Counted from the first letter of the stretch, positions 1 through 6,097 are shown. The stretch is 6,398 nt of DNA from Actinomycetes bacterium (GCA_021785315.1 JAJYFX010000114.1:1-6398), one strand, 5' to 3'. The notes: generated from the sequence alone by a model not told the origin. Numbers and translations: made by a program.

Positions 1-2
1 CA

Positions 3-404
3 GAAGACATTAATTATCTTATTACCGTGCTGCGTCTTATTCCCGAACTTGAGAGAAGCGGTGACTTAGCAGAGCATATTGCCCAACGGGCGCTCCTTGG
101 AATCAGCAGTGAGATGACTCCCAGAAGCCGCGGAATCATCCAAGAAATGAGCGACGTCGGCACGCAGATGTGGCGGCTAGCCACCGATGCCTTCTGCGAC
201 AAGGACAACGAACTGGCGAGCACCCTCGATAGCCTGGATGACGAACTCGACGACCTGCACCTGTCTCTAATCGCTGAGATCGTTACCGGCACAATGTCAG
301 TTGCGGTGATAATCGAAATGGCGATGCTAGCCAGGTTCTATGAAAGGTTCGGAGACCATGCCGTGAATATCGCGAGAGCCTGTGCTCAGTTTGCTCAACG
401 CTAG
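3..404 (+). CDS. phoU: PhoU family phosphate-signalling regulator, C-terminal part (5' truncated by window)
   Basis: The frame is open from the window edge, beginning Glu-Asp-Ile-Asn-Tyr-Leu upstream of a GTG at 27, so the real start lies outside the window and 133 codons are visible. Two copies of the PhoU helical-bundle signature can be read: ELERSGDLAEHIA near visible residues 15-27 and YERFGDHAVNIA near the C-terminus. Each holds the E-x-x-x-D pattern that forms the metal-cluster sites in PhoU structures. A full PhoU is about 215-240 residues, so somewhat less than half is missing. In known systems PhoU is a cytoplasmic protein that links the PstSCAB phosphate transporter to the PhoR-type sensor kinase and represses the Pho regulon when phosphate is ample. 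Pst genes would be expected upstream, outside the window. The family call is firm; the physiological role is by family only. Confidence 0.93.
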   Translation, partial: EDINYLITVLRLIPELERSGDLAEHIAQRALLGISSEMTPRSRGIIQEMSDVGTQMWRLATDAFCDKDNELASTLDSLDDELDDLHLSLIAEIVTGTMSVAVIIEMAMLARFYERFGDHAVNIARACAQFAQR

Positions 405-576
405 GAGCCTCACGAAACTGTGACTACCCCTCAGGAGAGACCCACCGATCAAATATCCAAAAAGCAAAGTTCAAGAAAGTTTATTCCCGCCCGAACAACG
501 TCGACCCAATCCGAATTAGGCGCGTTCAACGGATAATACAGTTTACTGGTAGCCTAGATGCGTTTTGGGGATCCAG

Positions 577-1002
577 ATGTCTGCGAAAAGAATACTTGTT
601 GGGGTTGACGACTCTCACGAGTCACAATTAGCTCTGGATTTTGCAATCGATCTTGGCCGATTGCTGAATGGGCAAGTAATCGCCTGCCACGCCATTGGGA
701 AGCTCCCCAGATCACCAGACGGTCATCTCATGCAGCTTGAGACCTATCGCGCTTCGGTCATCCGCGCATTTGAAGAAGACTGGTGCCAGCTTCTCGATGA
801 GTCGGGTCTGCATTCTCAAAAAATCATTGTCGATGGAGATCCCGTGAACACGCTTCTCACGATCGCCGATGAGGAAAAGGCCGATTTGATAGTCCTCGGG
901 TCGAGACGCCACACCCTAGATTCACTGATTGGCTCCACAAGTCATCAACTTATTCAACATTCTCCCATTCCGGTTGTGGTAGTTCCACGAAAATCTAGCT
1001 AA
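577..1002 (+). CDS. Universal stress protein (UspA family) with degenerate ATP-binding loop
   Basis: A 141-residue single-domain Usp. It opens with a beta strand ILVGVDDSHES (residues 6-16), where the Asp after VGV normally contacts adenine. It ends with the usual strand PIPVVVV (130-136). The ATP loop near the C-terminus, normally G-x2-G-x9-G-[ST], reads GSRRHTLDSLIGS (108-120): the second Gly is Arg and the loop is two residues short. Nucleotide binding may therefore be lost or changed, which is an inference. I chose the ATG at 577, with GGGGA 5 bases upstream; a TTG at 565 would add four residues but has no visible ribosome site. Usp proteins are cytoplasmic dimers linked to survival under starvation, redox or energy stress. 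A second, canonical Usp gene follows after about 90 bases on the same strand, suggesting co-expression or an old duplication followed by divergence. Confidence 0.9.
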   Translation: MSAKRILVGVDDSHESQLALDFAIDLGRLLNGQVIACHAIGKLPRSPDGHLMQLETYRASVIRAFEEDWCQLLDESGLHSQKIIVDGDPVNTLLTIADEEKADLIVLGSRRHTLDSLIGSTSHQLIQHSPIPVVVVPRKSS

Positions 1003-1013
1003 TATCCAATTAC

Positions 1014-1019
1014 AGGAGG
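1014..1019 (+). promoter_or_regulatory. Strong Shine-Dalgarno ahead of a 10-codon mini-ORF (1031-1063)
   Basis: AGGAGG is the best SD match in the window, yet no long gene begins after it. It is followed 11 bases later by ATG at 1031, which opens a 10-codon frame, MTVNSSQCPE, ending in TGA at 1061-1063. The next usp gene has its own SD at 1081. This could be a leader peptide, a relic of a former start, or chance. The spacing is longer than ideal. Confidence 0.35.
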
Positions 1020-1080
1020 TGAAACGGCACATGACCGTAAATTCATCTCAATGTCCAGAGTGACTGATGCAACTTGAGGT

Positions 1081-1086
1081 AAGGAG
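1081..1086 (+). promoter_or_regulatory. Shine-Dalgarno deciding the second usp start
   Basis: AAGGAG lies 7 bases before the ATG at 1094 and inside the longer reading frame that could start at ATG 1067. The upstream ATG has no comparable site, so 1094 is the better start. Confidence 0.65.
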
Positions 1087-1093
1087 CAGAGCT

Positions 1094-1528
1094 ATGCAGA
1101 TTAGAGAATTCAACAAAATCATCGTTGGTGTCGATGGTTCACCCAGCTCCAATGCTGCGCTCGAATGGGCCGCCCAAGAAGCAGAGATCCGTGGAGCCAA
1201 ACTCGAACTCATCCACGCATGGAACTACCCAAACCTTGGCTACGGAGGCTACGTTGCCGTTCTCGAGGATTTCGAAAAAGATGCGGCTAACGTCCTTGAT
1301 GAAGTGGTAGCGGCAACCCATGAAGCTCATCCAAATCTTCAGCTGGTGAGTTCGCTTCTGCAAGGGCCGACTGCGCAAACCATCATGGAACGAGCCAAGG
1401 AGGCAGACATGGTAGTCGTGGGATCCAGGGGCCGAGGCGGATTCAGCGGCCTTCTTCTGGGCTCGGTGGGACAGCAACTAGTTCATCACTGCCCCGTGCC
1501 CGTCGTCATTATCCACCTTGCTGAATGA
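1094..1528 (+). CDS. Universal stress protein (UspA family), canonical ATP-binding type
   Basis: A 144-residue Usp domain of normal length. The N-terminal strand reads IIVGVDGSPSSNAALEWA (residues 9-26), with the conserved Asp and Ser of the family. The C-terminal loop GSRGRGGFSGLLLGS (110-124) exactly matches the G-x2-G-x9-G-S ATP-binding signature and is followed by VGQQLVHHCPVPVVII, the standard last helix and strand. It is therefore expected to bind ATP as a cytoplasmic dimer, like MJ0577-type and mycobacterial Usps; this is family knowledge. A start at ATG 1067 would add nine residues (MQLEVRSRA), but the AAGGAG at 1081-1086 points to 1094. It sits downstream of another Usp gene on the same strand. 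The stretch between the two holds a strong SD and a mini-ORF, so expression may be partly independent. Confidence 0.93.
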   Translation: MQIREFNKIIVGVDGSPSSNAALEWAAQEAEIRGAKLELIHAWNYPNLGYGGYVAVLEDFEKDAANVLDEVVAATHEAHPNLQLVSSLLQGPTAQTIMERAKEADMVVVGSRGRGGFSGLLLGSVGQQLVHHCPVPVVIIHLAE

Positions 1529-1586
1529 TCCACTCAGGCCTTGCTTGAGATCAGGCCGCGTACTCGGTGAGAGTGGCGCGTCGCAG

Positions 1587-1616
1587 TTTGCTTCCTTTTT
1601 GCGATAATTCATATTT
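1587..1616 (+). promoter_or_regulatory. AT-rich promoter-like stretch upstream of the SDR gene
   Basis: In the 155-base gap between the second usp gene and the SDR gene there is a T-rich run followed by GATAAT (1603-1608), which resembles a -10 box. No good -35 hexamer is seen at 16-18 bases. A small inverted repeat, ACTC-GGTGA-GAGT (1562-1574), lies upstream. This is a weak promoter candidate for the SDR-Dabb pair. Confidence 0.25.
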
Positions 1617-1672
1617 GCCGCGTCGACTCTGGCGAACCGAGTGACAATCGGCGCACCGACTCTTTGCCCGCT

Positions 1673-1677
1673 AGGAG
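1673..1677 (+). promoter_or_regulatory. Shine-Dalgarno supporting the TTG start of the SDR gene
   Basis: AGGAG lies 6 bases before TTG at 1684. No ATG in the frame fits the N-terminus of the Rossmann fold better, so the TTG start is well supported. Confidence 0.7.
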
Positions 1678-1683
1678 AAAACA

Positions 1684-2430
1684 TTGAATTTGGGTCTAAC
1701 AGGAAAAAAAGCGCTCGTCACTGGAGCATCCTCCGGACTTGGTCTCGGTGCGGCAAAATCTTTGATCGAAGAAGGAGCGAGGGTGGTTATTGCCTCGCGT
1801 TCCGAACAGAAACTCCAGGCCGCCACTCAGGCTCTTGGTCCTCAGGCGTCATACAAAGTCGTTGACCTGAGCGAGCCCAGCAATGCCAGGGGACTTGTGC
1901 AGGAAACTGCTGCTGAGCTCGGAGGTCTTGACATCCTGGTTTGCAACTCCGGCGGACCTAAAGCTGGCGGCTTTTACAACATCGAACTCGACGAATACCG
2001 TAAGGCTATCGACGTAAATATGCTGTCGTCCATCGAACTTTCCAGAGCAGCGGTGCCATATATGGAAAGCGCCAATTGGGGACGAATCGTCGCCATCACC
2101 TCTTTATGGGTGAGACAGCCCTCTCCAGGACTGATTCTTTCAAATGCTGCCAGAACGGGACTGACGGCCTTCTTCAAGACCATGGCTCAGGCAGTCGCCA
2201 GCAAAAATATTACGGCAAATACAATCCAACCGGGTTTCCACCAAACACAAAGGCTGACCGAACTAAATGGAGGCAATATCGCAGCGATTGCGAATCAGGT
2301 TCCCGCACGATCTCTTGGTTCTCCAGATGATTTTGGTGCCGTAATTGCTTTTTTGTGCTCCGAACAGGCGAAGTACATAACTGGCGTATCTCTGCCTGTG
2401 GATGGAGGCTTGTACGCAGGTCTCATGTAA
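1684..2430 (+). CDS. Atypical short-chain dehydrogenase/reductase (3-oxoacyl-ACP reductase-like, no YxxxK)
   Basis: A 248-residue protein of normal SDR length. The N-terminal cofactor motif TGASSGLG (residues 13-20) fits T-G-x3-G-x-G. DLS (61-63) is the adenine-contact segment, and the usual NNAG strand is replaced by CNSGGP (87-92). The catalytic Ser is present (ITS, S140), and PG (183-184) and the ending YITGVSLPVDGG are classic. Where YxxxK should be, the sequence reads SNAAR (153-157), so the catalytic Tyr and Lys are Ser and Arg. I recall this NSGGP/SN..R pattern from the divergent group described as resembling beta-ketoacyl-ACP reductase without the catalytic tetrad, so the deviation probably marks a subfamily rather than damage. 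The substrate is unknown. The TTG start is backed by AGGAG. A Dabb-domain gene follows after 31 bases, probably in one operon. Confidence 0.9.
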   Translation: MNLGLTGKKALVTGASSGLGLGAAKSLIEEGARVVIASRSEQKLQAATQALGPQASYKVVDLSEPSNARGLVQETAAELGGLDILVCNSGGPKAGGFYNIELDEYRKAIDVNMLSSIELSRAAVPYMESANWGRIVAITSLWVRQPSPGLILSNAARTGLTAFFKTMAQAVASKNITANTIQPGFHQTQRLTELNGGNIAAIANQVPARSLGSPDDFGAVIAFLCSEQAKYITGVSLPVDGGLYAGLM

Positions 2431-2450
2431 CAAACCTCGCCTCGAAACCT

Positions 2451-2456
2451 AAGGAG
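2451..2456 (+). promoter_or_regulatory. Shine-Dalgarno supporting the TTG start of the Dabb gene
   Basis: AAGGAG lies 5 bases before TTG at 2462. The predicted N-terminus MIRHAVIF is exactly where Dabb proteins usually begin. Confidence 0.7.
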
Positions 2457-2461
2457 AAATT

Positions 2462-2758
2462 TTGATACGTCATGCGGTCATTTTCACCTGCAAGCCCGGA
2501 ATACCCGAGCAAAGTATTTCCAATGCGATTGAAAGCGCAAAAAATGTCTTGCCCGGCATTCCCGTAGTCCGTTCTTTTACCATAGGCCGCGATTTGGGAT
2601 TGCAGCCTGGCAAGTCGGGAGAAATAGCAGTTGTCGCAGACTTTGATTCGATCGAGGATTGGAGGACCTACTTAAGCCATGCAGTTCATCTGGACTATAT
2701 AAAAAATGATCTGGCGCCGATTACAGATACAAGGATTTCAGTCCAGTTTGAAATCTAG
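2462..2758 (+). CDS. Stress-responsive alpha/beta-barrel (Dabb) domain protein
   Basis: A 98-residue protein made of one Dabb domain. It begins with MIRHAVIFTCKPG, matching the family's opening strand with its conserved His and 'F..K' pattern. A central strand reads IGRDLGLQPG, then EIAVVADFDSIEDWRTYLSHAVHLDYIKNDLAP. The F.s.edw..Y..H..H pattern is typical of Dabb proteins, which form dimeric ferredoxin-like barrels. Known relatives include plant stress proteins and polyketide cyclases such as olivetolic acid cyclase, but most bacterial members have no assigned reaction. It follows an atypical SDR by 31 bases on the same strand and has its own SD, so they are probably co-transcribed and may act on the same unknown metabolite, which is an inference. 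The stop codon lies 2 bases from the convergent tyrA stop. Confidence 0.85.
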   Translation: MIRHAVIFTCKPGIPEQSISNAIESAKNVLPGIPVVRSFTIGRDLGLQPGKSGEIAVVADFDSIEDWRTYLSHAVHLDYIKNDLAPITDTRISVQFEI

Positions 2759-2760
2759 AT

Positions 2761-3753
2761 TCAGCAAATCTCTACTATGAGCTCACCCTCACTTGGATCG
2801 ACGGAACACACCAGCCGACCCTCCAAGGTCAGCCGCTTCAACTCGTCCGCAGAATCCCGTCCTCTGGCGATTGATACTGATCTGCATTCAACACTTGTGC
2901 CCTCGATCTCCTGCCGCCATCGCGAATTGACCTCCCACATGCCGGTTAGAGCTGTCCGGTCTTGCAATACCTTCGCAATCTCATCTATCTCAGCTTTAAA
3001 CTGATTCAAGATATTTGGCAGATAACCGTTTTCAACGAGAAATGGAACGACCATTGAGCCGGAGGATTTGCACACCCTTGTTGCATCCTTGAAACTTCCC
3101 GCCACCATACGCGAAATCATCGATTGCTCGCCTGAACCACGCACAAGGCTCACCAGCGCCAAGGCAATAAGATGCTCCAGGTGGGACGCTTTTGCGACCG
3201 CCTGGTCGTGTGTGCTGGAATCCATGACTCCAACGCGTGCATGCAAACCTGAGGTGATCAGCTGTATAAGCCGTAACAGGGCATCCGCCCTGCCATTACT
3301 TGCCACCGCACCAGGAGTAAGGATCCATGTCCTTTCCTCAAACAGGCCTTTTCGGGCCCCCGCAAATCCCGAAATATCGGAACCAGCCATGGGGTGCCCA
3401 CCGATGAATTCGACACTATCGGGCCAATGGGCTTCATCAGCCCACTTCATAAGGCTATGCTTGGTCGACCCAACATCTGTGACAATTTGCCCGGGCACAA
3501 GATGACCCATCAAGCTCTCTATCACGTCAACGCTTTGGTCAACTGGAACAGCAATAAAGATTAACTCCGATTGTGCTGAAAGTTCTTCAAGAGTGCCACA
3601 CAACCTAAAGCCCGCAGATGTACCTGCTTCCTGCGCCGTCCTGCTACGAGCATAGAAACTCACTCTGGAGCGACCGGCCAGATCCAAGGCAATCGAACCC
3701 CCGATCTGCCCAAGACCTACAATTCCAACTGAAGGTAGGCCGGAAGAAGTCAT
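2761..3753 (-). CDS. tyrA: Prephenate dehydrogenase (tyrosine biosynthesis)
   Basis: A 330-residue cytoplasmic enzyme that oxidatively decarboxylates prephenate to 4-hydroxyphenylpyruvate, normally with NAD+. The Rossmann loop GLGQIGGS is at residues 13-20. DVGSTK (93-98) and EFIGGHPMAGSDISGF (115-130) form the substrate pocket; His120 matches the catalytic His of Aquifex and E. coli enzymes. THDQAVAKASHLEH (181-194) and GSFKDATR (219-226) supply the helical dimerisation domain motifs. Two deviations stand out. The acid six residues after the catalytic His is Asp126, where Glu is usual, and SHLEH replaces the common SHLPH. About 70 residues follow the core domain, ending in SEGELIVEIC, and I do not recognise a clear ACT domain in them. 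ATG at 3753 lies 9 bases after the pheA stop with only a weak SD, so translation is probably coupled to pheA. Confidence 0.95.
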   Translation of the reverse strand: MTSSGLPSVGIVGLGQIGGSIALDLAGRSRVSFYARSRTAQEAGTSAGFRLCGTLEELSAQSELIFIAVPVDQSVDVIESLMGHLVPGQIVTDVGSTKHSLMKWADEAHWPDSVEFIGGHPMAGSDISGFAGARKGLFEERTWILTPGAVASNGRADALLRLIQLITSGLHARVGVMDSSTHDQAVAKASHLEHLIALALVSLVRGSGEQSMISRMVAGSFKDATRVCKSSGSMVVPFLVENGYLPNILNQFKAEIDEIAKVLQDRTALTGMWEVNSRWRQEIEGTSVECRSVSIARGRDSADELKRLTLEGRLVCSVDPSEGELIVEIC

Positions 3754-3762
3754 AAAGAAATT

Positions 3763-4689
3763 CTAGACCGGAGCAACTTGGGGATGTTTGAGCTTTGCGA
3801 GCTCGTCAGGCGCTGCAGAGCTGTCAACGCTGCCCAAAGGCAGAAGTGACGAGGGAGTAGTCACTTCGGTGCCCTTCCATTTGGGATAGGATCCAAGTAA
3901 CTTGACGGATGCCCCGAATTCCAACAAATCGTTGAGAACCGCCTGAACATCCCGATCATTTACATGACCCTCGCAGATTATATGGAAAGCGTAATTGCCA
4001 ATCCGGGCCTGTAATGGACGAGAGAGAATCGAAGTCATATTTACGTTATGCCTGGCAAATCGCGAAGACAATTCAGCCAGGAATCCAACCTTGTCAGCCG
4101 AAGGAGTAACGACGACAGATGTTTTGTCGTCTCCGCTTCTAGGTGCCACTTCCCTACCGATTAGGACATATCTGGTTCTAATATCAAGCGTATCCAAGAC
4201 CTCTGTTGCATTCACCTGCAAACCAGCACTCTGTCCCACCTTTGGGGGCGCAAGCGCTACTGCGCCAAGGCCAGCCTCCTCCCGAACAATCCTGCAAGCC
4301 TCAGCAGTTGAGACCGCATGTTGAGTGGCCAGGCCCCTCTCCTTGATAAATTGGCTGCAGAGATCGAGTATCAGCGGATGCGATATCACAGTTGTGATAA
4401 CGCCGTCAGGGTCGGTTCCAAATGCGCAAATATCCTCTACAAGTACAACCTCTTCGCGAATTAGCACCGATTCGACTTCGAATATGAGCCTGTCCAGAAT
4501 CGTTGTCAGTTCACCATTGGTCGAGTCTTCCAAAGGAATTATTCCAAGACAGCCCGGCATGTAATTGACCGTCTGAATAATCTCCGCCACCGAAGACATC
4601 GGCAAACGTTCTGCATCGGTCACTGTCGTGAGCAAATCAATGGCTCTATGGTCGGAAGTACCGGCAGGTCCGAGATAACAAACAATCAC
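3763..4689 (-). CDS. pheA: Prephenate dehydratase with C-terminal ACT domain (phenylalanine biosynthesis)
   Basis: A monofunctional prephenate dehydratase converting prephenate to phenylpyruvate in the cytoplasm; there is no chorismate mutase domain. From a GTG at 4689 it has 308 residues and begins MIVCYLGPAGT, the usual family N-terminus. AGGA lies 8 bases upstream of this GTG. A TTG at 4710 would add seven residues behind a weaker site. The dehydratase domain (about 1-175) shows GIIPLEDSTNGE (50-61) and the catalytic TRF-type motif as TRYVLIG (172-178). The ACT domain (about 190-270) shows KVGFLAEL, SRP (223-225), NYAFHIICEGH and LGSYP (265-269). Compared with the classic motifs, ENS is EDS, TRF is TRY and ESRP is LSRP. 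A 39-residue Pro/Ser-rich tail follows the ACT domain. The gene is first in a two-gene operon with tyrA. Confidence 0.94.
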   Translation of the reverse strand: MIVCYLGPAGTSDHRAIDLLTTVTDAERLPMSSVAEIIQTVNYMPGCLGIIPLEDSTNGELTTILDRLIFEVESVLIREEVVLVEDICAFGTDPDGVITTVISHPLILDLCSQFIKERGLATQHAVSTAEACRIVREEAGLGAVALAPPKVGQSAGLQVNATEVLDTLDIRTRYVLIGREVAPRSGDDKTSVVVTPSADKVGFLAELSSRFARHNVNMTSILSRPLQARIGNYAFHIICEGHVNDRDVQAVLNDLLEFGASVKLLGSYPKWKGTEVTTPSSLLPLGSVDSSAAPDELAKLKHPQVAPV

Positions 4690-4773
4690 GCAAGTGATCC
4701 TAGTTTCCAAAAGCCATGCCTACATCAAAATTGACCTTGATTAGCTGGACATTTTCAGTTCTCTTTTGAAATA

Positions 4774-4779
4774 ATTCTA
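4774..4779 (-). promoter_or_regulatory. Candidate -10 box upstream of pheA-tyrA
   Basis: On the minus strand this reads TAGAAT (5 of 6 to TATAAT), within the 135-base gap between the GH3 gene and pheA. No convincing -35 hexamer is seen 16-18 bases upstream. The leader would be about 75 bases. It contains no run of Phe or Tyr codons, so classical attenuation is not evident. Confidence 0.25.
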
Positions 4780-4795
4780 ACCTGTTTCGAAAGTC

Positions 4796-4811
4796 GCTGC
4801 ATAAAAGCAGC
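4796..4811 (-). terminator. Weak stem-loop after the GH3 gene
   Basis: The arms GCTGC and GCAGC flank a 6-base loop, 13 bases beyond the GH3 stop codon. The stem is only 5 bp and is followed on the minus strand by GACTTTCG rather than a clean T-run. It is therefore a poor intrinsic terminator candidate, and read-through into pheA is possible. Confidence 0.25.
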
Positions 4812-4824
4812 CGATCGGGAAGAC

Positions 4825-6054
4825 TTAGTAGTAAATACAGGACGGCAGGAAACCCTTCAATGCAAGGGTTTTAGCGACGCTCGCTTCCGCTTCGACCCGC
4901 GGGAAGGCTGATGACTCTATCGCTTGGGACAATGCTTGGCGCGCGGCAAAAAAATTGGCCATTTGATTCGGATTCGAGGAGGCAAGCATCACCATGTTGA
5001 CTCCCCCTTCGGCCGACTTTACAACCGCCTTGGCCAGATCAGGCTGATACGAAGATATTGACACGGTCTCCAAGGAATCAGTCATGATCAGTCCATTGAA
5101 ACCGATCACCCTTCTCAATACTGATATGGCCTTGGAACTTAGCGAAGCTGGGACCCCGTGGGTCAGTCCAGGGACAGATGCATTCGAAATCATAACTGCC
5201 TTAGCATTCTGAGCCAACGCTTGAAATGGAATCAGACCCGTCCTCAACAATTTCGAATACGGCAAAGTAACGGCGGCAGCGAAATCCGTATTGCCGCTAG
5301 CACCGCCCAAGCCCGGGAAATGTTTGATCACGCTAGTGACCCCTGCCTGTGCCAAACCAGCAATGAATGCATTAGCGTATTTCACCGTCATCGACGCATC
5401 AGCGGAAAAGGATCGCTTCCCGTCTGGATTCGTGCTAGACGGCCCCGGACCGGCATCCAGGTCAACAACCGGGGCAAGATCCATGTCTATCCCCAGTGAC
5501 CGCATGCCCTGGCCCACTTTGTAGCTCAAGTTCTCAACCTGAGAAATGGACATGGTTTCAGCCATGGATCTAGGCCATGGCATAGAAGATACCAATGCCG
5601 ACAATCTTTGGATCCCTCCCCCTTCCTCGTCAGTCATAAAGATCGGAGTTACAGTCCCGGTAGCAGACTGTTTCAAATTGGCTATTTCGCTCTTAAGGTT
5701 GGGTGAGGAAGAGTTTCCCATTAGCACTATCCCGCCAACTCCATCTCGAACAGCCTGGCTGACATCAGACAGCGCACCCATATTTGCAGACACTGCAAGC
5801 ATCTGGGCAGCCAATCTGTCACTGCTCCAGTTACCAATGTCTACGCTCGATGCGCAAGAGGAGAAAGTTGCCCGCTGATCTGATGGAGCAGTTGCAGAGC
5901 TAGATGACCTTTCCGGAGACAAGCTAATAGGCTTTGGACTTGGATGCGATGCAGTAGCAGAAAGCTGGGCCCCGCTGCAACTAGCTGCGGCCATCGCAAA
6001 CATTAACAGGAATGCGATACCGACAGCTTGAGTCTGGTAATGCCCAAATTTCAA
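4825..6054 (-). CDS. Family 3 glycoside hydrolase, probable lipoprotein
   Basis: A 409-residue envelope protein. Residues 1-26 form an export signal: a hydrophobic core AVGIAFLLMFAMAA, then AASC with Cys26 as the likely lipidated residue, although -3 is Ala rather than Leu. A Ser/Pro-rich linker follows (about 27-60). The GH3 catalytic barrel spans about 75-360 and shows TDEEGGGIQRL (141-151, like NagZ DQEGGRVQRL), DLAPVVDLD (192-200), KRSF (213-216), KHFPGLG (244-250) and MTDSLE (324-329), with Asp326 the expected nucleophile. NagZ's second dyad, the GHG and D-[ST]-H acid/base histidine, is missing: here the sequence is KHFPGLGGASGNTDF. Trimming of envelope or environmental beta-linked sugars is plausible, but the substrate is unknown and I do not call it nagZ. 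The TTG start is supported by AGGGGAG 6 bases upstream. Confidence 0.9.
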   Translation of the reverse strand: MKFGHYQTQAVGIAFLLMFAMAAASCSGAQLSATASHPSPKPISLSPERSSSSATAPSDQRATFSSCASSVDIGNWSSDRLAAQMLAVSANMGALSDVSQAVRDGVGGIVLMGNSSSPNLKSEIANLKQSATGTVTPIFMTDEEGGGIQRLSALVSSMPWPRSMAETMSISQVENLSYKVGQGMRSLGIDMDLAPVVDLDAGPGPSSTNPDGKRSFSADASMTVKYANAFIAGLAQAGVTSVIKHFPGLGGASGNTDFAAAVTLPYSKLLRTGLIPFQALAQNAKAVMISNASVPGLTHGVPASLSSKAISVLRRVIGFNGLIMTDSLETVSISSYQPDLAKAVVKSAEGGVNMVMLASSNPNQMANFFAARQALSQAIESSAFPRVEAEASVAKTLALKGFLPSCIYY

Positions 6055-6060
6055 ACTCGG

Positions 6061-6067
6061 CTCCCCT
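6061..6067 (-). promoter_or_regulatory. Shine-Dalgarno supporting the TTG start of the GH3 gene
   Basis: On the minus strand this reads AGGGGAG, ending 6 bases before TTG at 6054. It fixes the start so that the export signal begins MKFGHYQTQ, with a Lys ahead of the hydrophobic core. Confidence 0.65.
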
Positions 6068-6084
6068 TTTGACCAATTTGTTCA

Positions 6085-6090
6085 AGTATA
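6085..6090 (-). promoter_or_regulatory. Candidate -10 box of the GH3 gene
   Basis: TATACT on the minus strand is a close -10 match about 30 bases before the TTG start, which would give a leader of roughly 24 bases. The hexamer 17 bases upstream, TTCGGC, is a poor -35 and sits in the loop of the inverted repeat at 6098-6128. Activator-dependent or alternative-sigma transcription is possible. Confidence 0.35.
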
Positions 6091-6097
6091 GGACTCA

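Noticed and set aside
1139..1477. 112-codon minus-strand frame across the second usp gene
   Set aside because: Shadow of the canonical Usp frame; low-complexity mix without a start context.
1641..2330. Plus-strand frames of 74 and 84 codons overlapping the SDR gene in another frame
   Set aside because: They overlap the SDR Rossmann motifs and have no SD or family match.
3068..3505. 145-codon plus-strand frame opposite tyrA
   Set aside because: Antisense shadow of a strongly conserved tyrA frame; the composition is Ser/Arg/Ala-rich with no family resemblance and no SD of note.
3995..4564. Plus-strand frames of 109 and 79 codons opposite pheA
   Set aside because: Antisense to conserved dehydratase and ACT motifs; Ser/Thr-rich, as expected of shadows.
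4690..4824. Phe/Tyr-rich leader peptide or T-box upstream of pheA
   Set aside because: The leader has only a trivial ATG AAA ATG TCC AGC TAA frame, with no run of Phe or Tyr codons and no T-box-like conserved sequence.
5158..5878. Several plus-strand frames of 77-113 codons opposite the GH3 gene
   Set aside because: All lie inside the GH3 coding region, which carries clear motifs on the minus strand; no recognisable protein features.
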